NCBI GenBank assembly: GCA_030340625.1
Contig: JAOPHQ010005192.1
Coordinates: 1-64,000 of the forward strand
Reading direction: 5' to 3'
DNA from: Merluccius polli
Lineage: Eukaryota; Chordata; Actinopteri; Gadiformes; Merlucciidae
DNA length: 64,000 nucleotides
Of the stretch, positions 9,171 to 21,605 are shown in pieces. Within the stretch, counting starts at the first letter, position 1. The number at the start of each line of letters is the position of its first letter. Both the position numbers and the translations under genes were made by a program. Below the pieces are notes generated by a model, which was not told where the DNA came from, did not search any database, and saw only the letters and a list, made by a program, of their open reading frames with translations.

Positions 9171-12043
9171 AAATGTGGACTGTTAAATATCAGGTCTCTG
9201 TCATCCAAAGCTGTTTTAGTGAATGAATTAATATCAGATTATGATATTGATTTGCTTTGTCTTACTGAGACCTGGTTGTCCCATGAGGATTATGTTAGCC
9301 TAAATGAATCCACCCCCCCCAGTCATATTAATACTCACATTCCCCGAGGCACAGGCCGAGGAGGTGGAGTAGCAGCTATATATGATTCGAGCGTTTTAAT
9401 GGACCCTAAACCAAAACTAAATTATAATTCATTTGAAAGCATTGTTCTTAGTGTTTCTCACCCAAACTGGAAAACACTGCAGCCAGTCCTATTTGTTATA
9501 GTGTACCGCGCTCCTGGACCGTACTCTGATTTTATATCTGAATTCTCAGAGTTTCTATCAAGTTTAGTTCTTAAATCAGATAAAGTAATTATTGTAGGTG
9601 ATTTTAATGTCCATGTGGATATTACAAATGACAGCCTTAGTAATGCATTTACCTCATTAATAGACTCAATTGGCTTCTGTCAGAGTGTAAATAAACCAAC
9701 CCATTGTTTTAATCACACTCTTGACCTTGTTCTATCATATGGCATGGATATTGAACATTTAATAGTTTTTCCACATAATCCTCTCCTATCTGACCATTAT
9801 TTAATAACTTTTTAATTTCTATTATTAGACTATAAGCCATTAAGCAAAACTTCCTACAGCAGATGTCTATCTGACAGTGCTGTAGCTAAGTTTAAGGAGG
9901 AGATTCCATCAGTGTTTAATTCAATGCCATATCTGAATATAACAGAGTCCTATATTAACTTTAGTCACTCCCAAATTGATAATCTTGTTAATAGTGCTGC
10001 AGGCTCTCTACAATCAACATTAGATTCTATCGCTCCTAGAAAACAGAAAATAATAAAACATAGGAAACTAACACCGTGGTACAATCAACAAACTTGTCAA
10101 TTAAAACAAGAAACAAGGAAATCAGAAAGGAAATGGCGCGCTTCCAATTTAGTAGAAAATCGCTTAGTTTGGCAAAATAATCTTTAAAATTATAGAAAGG
10201 CCCTCCGTAATGCCAGAGGAGCCTTTTACTCAGCACTAATAGAAGAAAATGAGAACAACCCTAGGTTCCTCTTCAGCACTGTAGCCAGGCTGACAGAGAG
10301 TCACAGCTCTATTGAGCCATGTATCCCCATAAACTTAAGTAGCAATGACTTCATGAACTTCTTTTATAATAAAATTATTACTATTAGAGAGAAGATTAGT
10401 CACCAAATGCCCTCAATAGGTATCACAGTCTCTCCAACATCAGACACTTTGACTGGTGCAACCTTAGATGTGTATTTGGAGTGTTTTTCTGCTGTCGGTC
10501 TTCATCAGTTAACTTCTATAATTTCTTCATCGAAGTCATCAACCTGTCTGTTAGAACCCAACCCAACTAGGCTGCTTAAAGAAGTTGTACCCTTAATTGG
10601 CACTTCTTTACTGGATATGATTAATCTTTCTTTATTATCAGGATATGTACTACAGTCCTTTAAAGTAGCTGTAATTAAACCCCTTCTTAAAAAGCCCACT
10701 CTTGACCCAGGGGTTTTAGCCAACTATAGACCGATTTCTAATCTCCCCTTTCTGTCTAAGATTCTGAAGAAAGTAGTCGCCAAACAATTGTGTGACTTTC
10801 TACATAACAATAGTTTATTTGAGGATTTCCAGTCAGGATTTAGAGTTCATCATAGCACATAGGTTAAAGTTAATAATGTCAGAAGCAATGATTGATTGCT
10901 TCTGACATTGGACTTGTCTCTGTACTTGTATTATTAGATCTTAGTGCTGCATTTGACACCATTGATCATAATATTCTTTTACAGAGACTCAAGCATCAAA
11001 TTGGCATTAAAGGAACCGCACTAAGCTGGCTTAGGTCTTATTTATCAGATCGTTCAGTTTGTACATGTGAATGATGAATCTTAAATACTACAGTTAGTCA
11101 TGGAGTTCCACAAGGTTCTGTACTTGGACCAATACTATTTACTTTATATATGCTCCCTTTAGGTAACATTATTAGAAATCACTCCATTAACTTTCATTGT
11201 TATGCAGATGATACGCAGTTATATCTATCGATCAAACCCGATGAAATTAATCAATTATCTAAATTACAAACATGTCTTAAAGACATCAAATCCTGGATGA
11301 GCTGCAATTTTCTGATGTTAAACTCAGAGAAAACCGAAATTCTTGTACTTGGCCCCAAAAACCTTAGAGACTTAATGTCTACAGATATAGCTACTCTAGA
11401 TGGCATTACATTGGCCTCTAGCACCACTGTCAGGAATCTTGGAGTTATCGTTGATCAGGATCTGTCATTTAATTCCCACATAAAGCAGACCTTTAGGACT
11501 GCCTTCTTTCATTTACGTAATATTACAAAAATCAGACGCATCCTATCAAAGACAGATGCAGAAAAACTAATCCATGCATTTGTTACTTCAAGGCTGGATT
11601 ACTGCAACTCTTTATTATCAGGTTGTCCTAATAAGTCCATTAAGACGCTCCAATTAATTCAAAGCGCTGCAGCACGAGTACTGACAGGAACTAGGAAAAG
11701 AAATCACATCTCTCCTGTACTAGCTTCTCTGCATTGGCTCCCTGTAAAATTTAGAATAGAATTTAAAATCCTCCTCCTCACCTATAAAGCTCTTCATGGT
11801 CAGGCCCCTTCATATCTCAAAGAGCTCATAGTACCCTACTACCCCACTAGAACACTGCGTTCTCTGAATGCAGGGCTACTGGTGGTTCCAATAGTTTCTA
11901 AAAGTAGAACAGGAGCCAGAGCCTTCAGTTACCAAGCTCCTCTTCAGTGGAACCAGCTTCCAGTTGTGGTTCGGGAGGCAGACACCCTCTCCACATTTAA
12001 GAGTAGGCTTAAGTCGTTCCTCTTTGATAAAGCTTATAGTTAG
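9171..12043 (+). pseudogene. L2-like ORF2: endonuclease and reverse transcriptase, broken
   Basis: The frame opens about 9171 and runs through an apurinic-type endonuclease domain (LCLTETWL, VGDFNVHVD, LSDHYLI) to a stop at 9815. RT pieces follow in 9912-10187, 10353-10862, 10892-11074 and 11150-12043. Visible RT blocks are ANYRPISNLPFLSKIL, LLDLSAAFDTIDH, the region of HGVPQGSVLGP (about 11100-11140), and YADDTQLY at about 11200. The C-terminal end is the normal L2 end (LPVVVREADTLSTFKSRLK). At least four frame breaks or stops (near 9815, 10190, 10862 and 11074) rule out function. The protein nicks DNA and primes cDNA from the LINE transcript in active relatives. Confidence 0.85.
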
Positions 12044-12407
12044 GGCTGGATCAGGTGAGTCCTGAACCATCCCTTAGTTATGCTGCTATAGGCCTAGACT
12101 ATCGGGGGATTTCCCATGGTGCACTGAGCTCCTCTCTCTCTCGCTCTCTCTCCCTCTCTCTCTCTTTCTGCGCACATTCATGTCCCATTAATGCATGTTA
12201 CTAAAACACTTCTTCCCCGGAGTTCTTGTGTTTTCTCGTCTCGCAGGTTCTCATGGATCCTGGTGGAGCCTCCATGTTCGTGCTTGACTGCCATTGCTAA
12301 TATCAGTTACCAGTTATATACAGTTACTGTTGTTGCTGCTCGCTGTCCCCCATCATTGCTGCTGTCGTCGTCATCTTCTTCATGTTCATTAGTGTATTGA
12401 TGTAGTT

Positions 12408-12461
<54 letters not shown>

Positions 12462-12695
12462 CAACTGGTCAAGGCAGATGACCACCCACCTAGAGCCGAA
12501 GGGTCTGTCCGAGGTTTCTGCCTTTTAACAGGCAGTTTTTCCTTGCCCCCGTCGCCAAGTGCTTGCTCATGGTGGTACTGTTGGATCTCTGTAAATGTTA
12601 TTAGGAGTTCAGTCTAGACCTGCTCCATTTGAAAAGTGCCCTGAGATAACTTCTGTTATGAATTGGCGCTATACAAATAAAATTGAATTGAATTG
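12044..12695 (+). other. L2 LINE 3' UTR with (CT)n tracts and GAATT tail
   Basis: The 3' UTR holds (CT)-rich runs at 12132-12168 and a pure (CT)n run at 12409-12457. It ends in the L2-type 3' terminus, ATACAAATAAAATT plus GAATT repeats. Nothing coding is present. Confidence 0.8.
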
Positions 12696-13274
12696 GCTAC
12701 AACCTCCTCATATATGTTTTAGGAAATTAATTCATGCTGAGTTTTTCCTCTGTCTAGAAATAAGCATGCTATTATGAAGACTTTTAATCATGAGTAATTC
12801 CCAGATAGGCGTTCAGCTCCTAGTATTGATGGCCTAACCCATATTTTTTTATACAAGAGCCTGGACTTTTTAAGTCCAGTGCAGTACATTACATGTAAAT
12901 GATCACAACATTCTGTTTGATATTTGTAGTTGAGCTGTAGCAATCATTTGTATATTTCATGAGGTTAAGTCTAATATTAAATACGTTTTTTTAAAATAAT
13001 CAGCAATGTGGTGTGTACATCATCTTATGTTGGCTATATTACATTAGCTGTATTCGAGATTCTTAAACCCTTCTTTCTCTGCCCATGAGCTCCTCTACAT
13101 GCATCCAGCAGTGGTGCAGTGCCGCCACTGGATTACTAGTGCCACTGCAATCAGCCATGCAAAAAATAAATAAATAAATAAATAAATAATATATATATAT
13201 ATATATATTCTGTTGGAATTCACCAGAGCCCTACTGGAATCAGTGATCACACTACAACCTCTCTGTGCCCGCGC

Positions 13275-13385
13275 ACATCAGCACCGTGCACATGCAAATT
13301 AGCACCGTGCACATCAGCACCGTGCACATGCAAATCAGCACCGTGCACGCACACATAAGCACAGTGCACGCACCTCAGCACCGCT
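13275..13385 (+). repeat. short tandem array of GCACCGTGCAC units
   Basis: CAGCACCGTGCACATGCAAAT-type units alternate with shorter CAGCACCGTGCACAT units, roughly six in total and decaying to the right. GTGCAC is palindromic, so the array is rich in small inverted repeats. Confidence 0.75.
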
Positions 13386-15449
13386 GCTGGAAAAAATCAA
13401 AGAAACACTGCAAAAACATACAATTTCGTCTGTTACAAGATTGTTAATAACTGAGCATAAGGTTTACTTTGTTACAGTTCTTTGAAGCAATGCATTCATT
13501 AAAATACAGTCTCACAGATACACATCACAGTACAGACATGTTCACTTGTTTGTGTGTTCCTTTTTTTGCTCTCTTGGGGTATAATCTTAGATATCTTAAT
13601 TCAAATATTTGTAATTTATTTTCATTCTTTTCTCTATGATTATGCTGCCAGTAACTGTTTTGACCCATGATGTTGAATCCAGATCACTCTGACGTGGACA
13701 GTCAACCCTGTTTTTGGGAGATGTGTATGCCTGGATACCATTGACATTCAGTGTCCGGCAAGTTGACAGCATTATCTTCAACCCACCGACAGCGATGAAT
13801 GTGAACTGGAATCCCGCTCTGATGTTAAAGTAGAGATTTCTTTCTATTTTCCAGTATTCTCTTTAAATTCAGAATCCTCCTAAACCATAAAAAAAGAAAG
13901 AAGACTGTTTTGTAAGCATCTAGTGAAGCACTTTGCTTATATCAGAACCAAGATCAGCGTAAAGGCTAAAATGATCAACAACAACACAAATCTGATGGGG
14001 TTTTTAAATTAAGAGGGCATGAAAATGGTGTTCTACTTACTCCTTTTGTCAGTGGTTGTCAATAAGAGATCTATTTGAGGAGTCTTTGGGCTTATTGGTG
14101 AACGTCTATGTAGTCGAACATTGAAGCCTAAGGGTACACTCTACGCCCGATGGTTTCTCTCAGTCACAAACTCACCGACAGCGTTGAATGTTCCCCCAAG
14201 TCCCAAAGCCCCCACCCCCTCCCTGGTCTGAGAGTGAAACATTCACACACAGGGAACACCATGACACAGTGACATAGTGAATATGGTTGTCAGTGGACCT
14301 CCTTGTTGGCACCACTGGGACCGTAGCATTTTAATGTACATATATGTTAATTACTACCATATACAAATGTGTTAACTACATATCAGTGAGCTAGCACTGG
14401 GGCTTATTTTTACTGAATATTCAAATATCTGGAATTGACTAATACATGTAGGTTTAAAGTCAAAACGATAGTGTGTGTCTGTGTATGTGTGTTCAGAGAG
14501 GGGGTGGGTCAGCCCACAGAAGGAGGGAAAAAAGGGAAGGAAGGGGGAAGGGAGACTGTCTGGGTGAGGAGAGTGTTGATCGATTCCAGGCTTGGTATTT
14601 TCAGACATGCTGAATGGTTAAAGTCAAAGGTCAGCCGCTCTTGTTTCCTATAAGCAAAGACTGTGTGTGTGTGTGTGTGTCTGTGTGTATCATACTATAC
14701 ATACAAAAACATGTAACCTCATGTACAATATGAAGACTGAATAAGGAATACCTTAGATTGCATGATGTCAAAGGTCAATGTCTGCACAGGAGAGAGAGAA
14801 ATGTTAGTTGTTGCAGACAGTGGAAGTTTGGAACATTAGAGGACTGATCTGGTTGTACGAGGAATTGCAAAGAAACACAAAACAAAACCTAGCATGTTGA
14901 ACACAAAGCAGACACACGCAAACATAAACACCGAAAAATAATACAAATATTAGAAAACCACGGGTACATGCACAAGCCCGCGTCAAGAACCACACAGAAG
15001 TTAACTTTACTATCATAAATATAGTTGCATACGCACAATTTCAAAGTTGACGTAAGTCTAGTCTGTCACGTGTGTGTCCATGAAAGCCTGTCTATGCACC
15101 TACTGTGGATTCCTGACGCTTAATCTCTGGAATCTATGGAGACAAGGTTAGCCACACCGCTAGTCTGTGGAACTGCGTTTGAGCCGAAGCGTGAATGACA
15201 TGCATACAAGTAGAGGAGGAGGGGTAAAGACAGACAACTGAAACTGAAAAAAAGGACGGCAAACTCCCCCCCCTCCTTGGGACTTGAACCTGTGACCTCC
15301 TCCCGGTGAATGAGTTCAAGGGAGGCACAGCCGTTACCAGGGTAGCTTTTTGTGGGCTGGGCGTGTGTGTGTGCGCGCACATGGGTAGAGAGCATGTCTG
15401 GAAGTGATGCTATATGTGTTAAGATTGTATTTTTTCAAAAGACAAATGT

Positions 15450-15453
<4 letters not shown>

Positions 15454-15492
<39 letters not shown>

Positions 15493-15525
15493 TGCGTGCG
15501 TGCGTGTGTGTGTGTGTGTGTGTGT
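15454..15525 (+). repeat. (TG)n / (CGTG)n microsatellite
   Basis: An uninterrupted TG run, then a GCGCGTGCGTGCG middle, then TG again. It is alternating purine-pyrimidine throughout and therefore a Z-DNA-prone tract. Confidence 0.9.
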
Positions 15526-16350
15526 TATTGATGTTTTGGCTGTCTGAGTTAATGGTTGTGGTGGTATCCCTTCCCCCACTATTGTCTGGATGACTGATTC
15601 TACACCAAGCTACCTGGGCTAGACTGGATCAATAAGTTCATATAATTGTAATTAGCATTTTTTGCCGCTGACTCAGGCCTCATGTAACATGTAACATAAT
15701 ACGCATGCACACCCACCATACATTCATTTGCATCCACACTTGTGCTACTAAAGCAAGCATATAGATTACATATTAATCATAGACCCACCACGCATATATA
15801 AAAATGCCCAGATGTGTGAGGATGACGACAACAAATAAACACCTGTGCACTCCCTTCTTCCATAAAACGAATTCTGTGTGAAATATAAAAGAAGATAGAG
15901 GTAGACTCACACACTTGATACTTGAATGCTGCACCTAATCGCCCTCCAGTCACGTGACTGAGGAGAAGAGTGGAGCGAACATGGACACGTCACATCAGTT
16001 CTGTGTCAGCCGGTGGGAAGCCTTCAGGTGGGGACTGATGTCAAACCCATTCCTGTCTCGTTGCACTTGCAGATATGTGCAGCACAAAGAACAGTGCACA
16101 ATAAAAGGAAATCCATGGGATGATGGGTGTTCAAAAAAATACAGCAAAATATAGCACACATGTGTCCTGAACTGAAGATATGGATGCCCCCCCCCCCATA
16201 CTTAGCACCTTCTCCTTTTTTAATTTTTTAACGGCTCTTCAATCGCTGTGGTTGGCTCAGTGGTCTCCTTCTCCAGCTTTCGCTGGTTTTCCATCTCCTC
16301 AATCTGAGTGTTGCCCCCCTCTGCCCGCCCTCCAGTTGTCACACTTCTTG

Positions 16351-16392
<42 letters not shown>

Positions 16393-17951
16393 ACCATGTT
16401 CCACTGATGCCTTGTGTCTTTTTTGTGTTCTTCTTGTCGCCGTTCCCTTGACCGTAACTGCGGGTTGTCTGGTGTCTTCTCTTTGTGCTAGCTACCGGAG
16501 AGTGAAAAAAGTGTGAGTGTGAGAGAGATGAGGGCAAACCGACACACACACACACACACAGACAAACACACACACACACACACACAGACCGTGTCTGCGT
16601 GAATATAAAAATTGTACGTGCTGCTTGGCTTTTCTCTCCAGCCCTCTCTGTTTTCTCTCCCACCCCCTCCCACCCTCCCTCTGAATGAACCCCTCCTCCA
16701 CGCGGCTGTCTGGCTCTCTCCTGCCCTCTCACCCTGTTGTGTTTGTGTCTTTTCCACTCAATTCGCCCCTTCCTTTCACTGCTACCTTCAAATTGAAAGG
16801 TAGTACAAAGTACAAACTACATCTCTCGCTCACGTACAACGCACACACACACACACACAAATCATTTAGCCCTTTGACTCGGTTATACACAATCGTTTCT
16901 CAGCATTTATTTTCTTTAATCTACATAATTGTTTTGGCAGTAATCTGTGTGATTTAAAGTAGGCTATAGGCCTTAAATATTCATTATATTTTAGCAAGTA
17001 TATTTTTTAGCTTGAACCAAACCCTCCTCAACTGTCATCACTGCTTTCCTCTGGTTACATATCGATAAGGTCATTGAGTCCGTATGCATGTTTGTCTGTT
17101 CACGTGCGTGTGTGTGTGTGTGTGTGTGTTGCTGCTCATATACACGTGTGCCTGAGCCGGGGGGTTGCAGTGGTCAATGAGGTCAATGTGGTGACCAGAC
17201 ACTGACTCACTCACCCCTCCCCCACCAGGTCTGCCTCTTCTACTGCCGCCCTGCTTCGCATCAGCTTGTGATTACCAGCATCGTCTTCACAGTCAAAATG
17301 GACAAACCATTTGAATATATAATACATTCATCCAAATATTTAAAAAAGGTGAATTTGTGTCACCATTGGCATTGCTTAATGTGACAAGAAAAATGTTGTA
17401 TTTTTTATTAGGGTTAGCCGTATGTAGTAAGCCTTATGCATTATTAATCCAAGTAAATCATTTGCAACCAAGGGCCATCTGAGTGTTAACGTGTTGATCC
17501 AATAATTTAATTATGTTGCTTAGTTGTTTTGATTGCAACTCACCATGGGTACTGCAACAAAACGGGATCAAGGAGTGTTTTATAGATTTCCAAATAGCAT
17601 TGATTTGATTATGTGACTTCACTTTGTGCCAAAATCTATGAAATACAGCCCTGAAATCAGCTTCTTAATATCAGGACAATCCATGTTTACGTAGACCTAT
17701 ATTTTACAGTCAGGAATCCACAGCCTACATTTCTGCCCTTGCAGCTACGCTATTTAGACTATTTAAAGTAAACATCTAATATCTACAATCTATCTGAATA
17801 AGTATTAGTGCCACCTTTTAGGGATGATAACCTTTTAATCTGATGATGGGAAGTAAGGAAAGACCATTGTAGGAGGAAAATCGTTCTATAGCGCCCTCTA
17901 TTGTGACTCAGTGCTTCCTACTGTTAGTTTAGACGTGCGTTCAGTAAATAG

Positions 17952-18443
17952 TAGCCTAGAACTCTAGACACCCCCTAGCGGCAGCAAATTTATTTGGCAG
18001 CTAGTGTAGGTCTAGCACGGCTCCGTCGGCTTTTTGGTGCTGGGAACACCAAGTATGTCTGACCAATCACAGCGTGAGGGGCGGAGTCGGAAGCCGGGCT
18101 ACCATGACGACAGAGTTGCGACGGTTCCGTGTTAGGTAAACAATGGCTGCTGCTGCTGGCGAACGGCTGTCTTTCCACTCGGCTTTGGCCGCGACTCTTC
18201 AAGACTTGAAGTTAACATTTTGTTTGAGAAAATAACAAAGAACGGCACTGAAGTCTTTCCTCGAAAAGAAATATTTATTCTGAGTTTTGATTAATTACGT
18301 AGTCTGACTACGTCACCTTCTTCGTTGCTCTGATTTGCTCTGTAGCGCTATCCTAGTGCGTGCAGAGGGAACTTGAAAGGCAACCGTTTATCCCGCCCAC
18401 ACTGCCAATGGAGCTGAGCCAGACCTTACATCTTTGGTCTGGC
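17952..18443 (+). mobile_element. hAT-like MITE, right end cut off by a P-like insertion
   Basis: The sequence begins TAGCCTAGAACTCTAGACAC and is an inverted, closely similar copy of the complete MITE at 41725-42247. Its right side ends in GGTCTGGC at 18436-18443, exactly where the P-like terminus CAGAGCTATAG starts. The last dozen bases expected from the complete copy are absent. No protein is encoded; the apparent open frame on the minus strand is shared by both copies only because they are repeats. Confidence 0.85.
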
Positions 18444-19620
18444 CAGAGCTATAGAGAAAACAGAGTTGCGACACGCTTTGATGTCGCCGCTAGGGCTGTC
18501 ACGTGGTTCATGTAAGCCTCAATAGTTCCAAACAAACCGCAAGCTGCCATAGCGGTCATTGTCTTGTCATGGTAAATATCAAAATAAAACACGTTTTTAA
18601 CTGTTTTTGCGCTAGAATAATAGCTTTTGTGATTGAATAATAATAATAATAATAATAATTAACCTTTGGAGGGAAACGTTCGTGTTAGCTTGGCTAGGTT
18701 ACTTACGTGAGTGATGCTAACTTTACAAGGTTGGTTGTTCTGTATTTGCACTTAGATAAACAAGTTACCATTACCATTTAATTTGTACTATTATTGGACT
18801 ATTATTGCACTCTTAGCACTTACCTGTTTTGTGAAATGTCAGCTTTTCCAAAGTACGTTTTATCTTTATTACCAAGTTTAGTTATTTTAAAAGGACATGT
18901 AGGAGACTAAAGGACATTGAGTTATTTTTGTAGGACATGGATCAGAACCATGGACGTTTTAAGATGGAGCCATGTATCAGATCTATCAAACAACCACTAA
19001 TTATGCTTGAATATGATCAGTCAAAATCTAACTCTACAAGCAACTATTCACACTTGCAATTTATGTTAGAGCTGATGGACTGGAATACGTATGACTGGTA
19101 CAAAAGTTGTTAAATAAACAAGATTTGTATTAAAGAATTATTGAAACAAGAACGTGTGTGTGTGTATGTGCACGTGTAAGAAAACATAGGAATAATAATA
19201 AATAATATACACAACATACAACTAAAGTTTATTTCAATTTTCAATCGGGACCAGAAAAAAGGGGTGATTCGGTAGGGCAATGAGACCATCAAAAAAGGCA
19301 ATTCAAATTTGATTTACAGCAGGCACAACAGGATACAAAACCCTGCAAAACATGAAGATCCCTCTGCCAGACAACCGCACTGTCCAAAGAAGAATGCAGC
19401 ATGTAAGACTGAAGCCAGGCGTGTTAGGAGAGGTTTTTGACATGCTGAAGCTAAAGGCTGGTAGCATGAGCCAAATGGAGAGGTGTGCTAACCTTGGATG
19501 AGATGGCCATCACCCCAAGCGTAGAGCTGCATATGGGGACAGGAAAGCTGTTTGGCAACGTTACACTGCCTGGCCACAATGGCAGAGCAACTCACACTTG
19601 TGTCTTCATGCTGGCTGGAG
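18444..19620 (+). mobile_element. second P-element-like copy, left end only
   Basis: From CAGAGCTATAG at 18444 the sequence follows the copy at 447 closely to about 19150. It then diverges and continues into a transposase segment that the first copy lacks. No right terminus is found in the window, so the copy is truncated. The 8 bases left of it, GGTCTGGC, resemble the GGCCAGAC-like target preference known for the Drosophila P element. Confidence 0.75.
19330..19620 (+). pseudogene. P-type transposase, middle segment with RNase H-like DEM motif
   Basis: One frame reads GTTGYKTLQNM, then PLPDNRTVQRRM and GVLGEVFDMLKLKAG to a stop near 19500. The next frame continues LTLDEMAITPSV, then GNVTLPGH and ATHTCVFMLAG. 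DEM with the following G(N/D)VTLPGH is the first catalytic-acid block of P/THAP9-type RNase H-like transposases. One small indel near 19490 separates the two frames. An (ATT)n tract ends the homology at about 19625. It supplies the part missing from the copy at 1398-2566, but neither is functional. Confidence 0.7.
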
Positions 19621-19798
19621 TAATTATAGTAGTTATTATTATTGTTATTATTATTATTATTAAATCATAAATTCCAAATACTCACAATTCCTATGGACCC
19701 CATCGCAGTCACTGAGTTGTTGATGGTTGGAATGAGGCTGAATTTACCCGCCTGCAAGGACAGTCACGTGTTGTGAAACATGGTTAGTTAGTTGCTAT

Positions 19799-21037
19799 GG
19801 GGCAATTGCTCTGTCAGTTAGCATTGCGTTAGCTGTGCTGCGGTTTAAAACCGTACTCCGGAAACCGGAGGTTTTGGAGTTTAACACGCAGCTGCGCACG
19901 AAGTTAAACCTGATTGCTGTGTACTGACCGACACAGGTTCAGCTGATTCCTAGTTAAACTCGGGTTAAACCGGAAGTACTCTGATTTCTCGTTATACTCC
20001 AGCAGACGCAGTCTTAACTTAATGTTGGATGTATTTTGTGCTATAATTACCAACAAAAACTTAATGGGAATGTAAAGTGAACTTTAATATAATAAAACGC
20101 AAATAATGTTGAAATATATTATGAAATAGTCTAGCCTACTTTTTGTGGAAATCTGAGTCTGGAATCTGCCCTCACCTACGTCAATCACTACTTGTCCCCC
20201 CCCCCCCGTCAACAATCGCGCCGCACCCCACCCCGTCAACAACCGCGCACCACGTAATGTTTATGGGGGGCGCCAAAATTGTTGCTGCATACCCCCCTAA
20301 CACTGGGTAGTTGCACCCCTGGAGAGGGTAGTTAGGATGAACATGTCTCGGATAGAGAACTATAACGAGGAGCAGAAGTTATATTTATTGTACTGCATTC
20401 GAGGTGTTGTGGACACGGTGGAAGAGGAAAGACACCACCACCACGCCCCGAAGAAAGTCTGTTTGGGATGATCTCATTTAACAGTAGATCTTCCAGCAGA
20501 AGACCGAGCAGCGGCACATTTAAAGAATTTATGGAAGCGCTTGAAAGTTGAAGCGCGTAATGCTATTGCTGAGCGGACGCACGACCGAGACCTGAGCCCC
20601 GTGAGCCGTGAAATATCACTGCTCATTCCAAATGTCCAATATTGTTATTGTACTGAAGGCCTATCTGGCGTAATAAGTGTAAATGTATCATACATTATTA
20701 TTAATACTACTAATAATAATTAATAAAACTAATTCTGTGTGTGTCTGTTATAATGGAGCCTTGTTTCATCCTGCAAACTGGTTTAGTCTCCTCTAAAACC
20801 ATGTCCGTTTCGAGACTAGACTAACACGCACAAAATACGCCCTCTAGTGTCTGATGTGAATTTCTCTGAAGACACAGCAATTGAGATCAAGGTAAAACGC
20901 AGCTGCAGGTTAAACCACAGGTACATACGACACAGCAATGGAGCTTAAGACGTCACGTGACTTCTTGCGTCACCGACGAGTTTAAAACCGTGTTAAACTC
21001 TAAAAAGTGGCTAACGTAGCGACAGAGCAATTGCCCC
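19799..21037. mobile_element. TIR element GGGGCAATTGCTCTGTC, PIF/Harbinger-like
   Basis: The ends are perfect 17-bp inverted repeats (GGGGCAATTGCTCTGTC at 19799-19815 and its complement ending at 21037), with weaker inverted similarity inward, including TTTAAAACCG blocks. The dinucleotide AT flanks both sides. A MADF/Myb-like relic lies inside. A CAGGGGTGCAACTACC-like complement near 20300-20325 suggests a further small element within it. No transposase is visible. Confidence 0.7.
20338..20620 (+). pseudogene. MADF/Myb-like protein remnant
   Basis: The frame starting ATGTCTCGGATAGAG (20343) reads MSRIENYNEEQKLYLLYCIR, then a broken stretch. WKRLKVEARNAIAERTHDRD follows after a frame change near 20470. 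The length and the W-K-R-L block match the second protein of PIF/Harbinger-like transposons, which usually binds DNA and assists the transposase. The internal disruption makes it a pseudogene. Assignment is by pattern only. Confidence 0.4.
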
Positions 21038-21605
21038 ATTGTGTTTAGTGTTGTTTATTGTTGTTATGTCCTAATGTGTTGTACTGTAGCCTATAGACAA
21101 AGTCAGTTATAAACAACAACGATTTGTGGCCGTGTTCGATCGGGAGGGTGGTTTTATTTTGAAAATTGACCGGATGCTCTATGGCTTTTACTATTTCACT
21201 TCCTGCCCGGTCGGTCTGCTTTTTTCAAATTGACGCGTTTCAGCAGCGGCTCGCATCAAAAATAGAACGCTGCGTAAAGATAGCGTTGCGGCTGCGGCGC
21301 GACGTTCCGCAGCGGCCCGGTGGAAATGCTCTCACTGACTAGAGTGGCAGCGATCAGCAGCGGCGACCGCGACGCAGCCGTAACGCGACGCTCACGTCCC
21401 CGGTGGAAATGAGCCTGCCAATAAGAGGCAGAGTAGCGTGGGTCATGGCTTCACCATCCTAGGGAAAAAGTGGGCAATTTGGCTTGCAGATACTACTGAA
21501 TGGTGCGCATCTGGGGGGATTTAGAAGTGGGTATACGCAATGCTGACTGAAAAATAAGTGGGTATACGCCGTATACCCGCGTATACCCTGGACTACACCA
21601 GTGCC
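21038..21605. other. intergenic repeat fragments
   Basis: 21040-21430 is GC-rich toward its end (GCGACGTTCCGCAGCGGCCC) and closes with CCGGTGGAAATGAGCC, a pattern I associate with fish MITE ends. 21455-21605 on the minus strand begins CACTGGTGTAGTCCAGGG and holds repeated GTATAC motifs, again like a truncated DNA element. No genes are seen. Confidence 0.35.

Larger units (their letters stand above)
3473..12695 (+). mobile_element. L2-like non-LTR retrotransposon (LINE), multiply interrupted
   Basis: One LINE can be followed across two insertions. Pieces are 3473-3937 and 7372-7764 (ORF1 with an SGNH-hydrolase-like domain), then 9087-12695 (endonuclease, reverse transcriptase, 3' UTR). Reading frame and sequence resume exactly at the insertion borders. 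The 3' end (GGCGCTATACAAATAAAATT followed by short GAATT repeats, ending about 12695) is typical of fish L2. The 5' end is outside, because the piece at 3473 already lies within ORF1 and abuts the hAT copy A terminus. Several frameshifts and stops show it is dead. Confidence 0.85.
12696..17951. other. 5.2-kb stretch without supportable genes
   Basis: Only simple-sequence tracts stand out: (AAAT)n and (AT)n at 13161-13209, a GCACCGTGCAC array at 13275-13385, (GT)n at 14660-14681, (TG)n/(GC)n at 15454-15525, (CT)n at 16357-16387, (CA)n at 16542-16587 and (GT)n at 17108-17129. The open frames here mostly run through these repeats. CCGACAGCG.TGAATGT occurs twice (about 13786 and 14176). I see no splice-supported exon or transposase motif. 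Confidence 0.6.

Noticed and set aside
15270..15360. tRNA gene or SINE head on the minus strand (GGTTCAAGTCCC, B-box-like)
   Set aside because: The B-box-like sequence is there, but no convincing A box, cloverleaf or CCA-type ends could be built.
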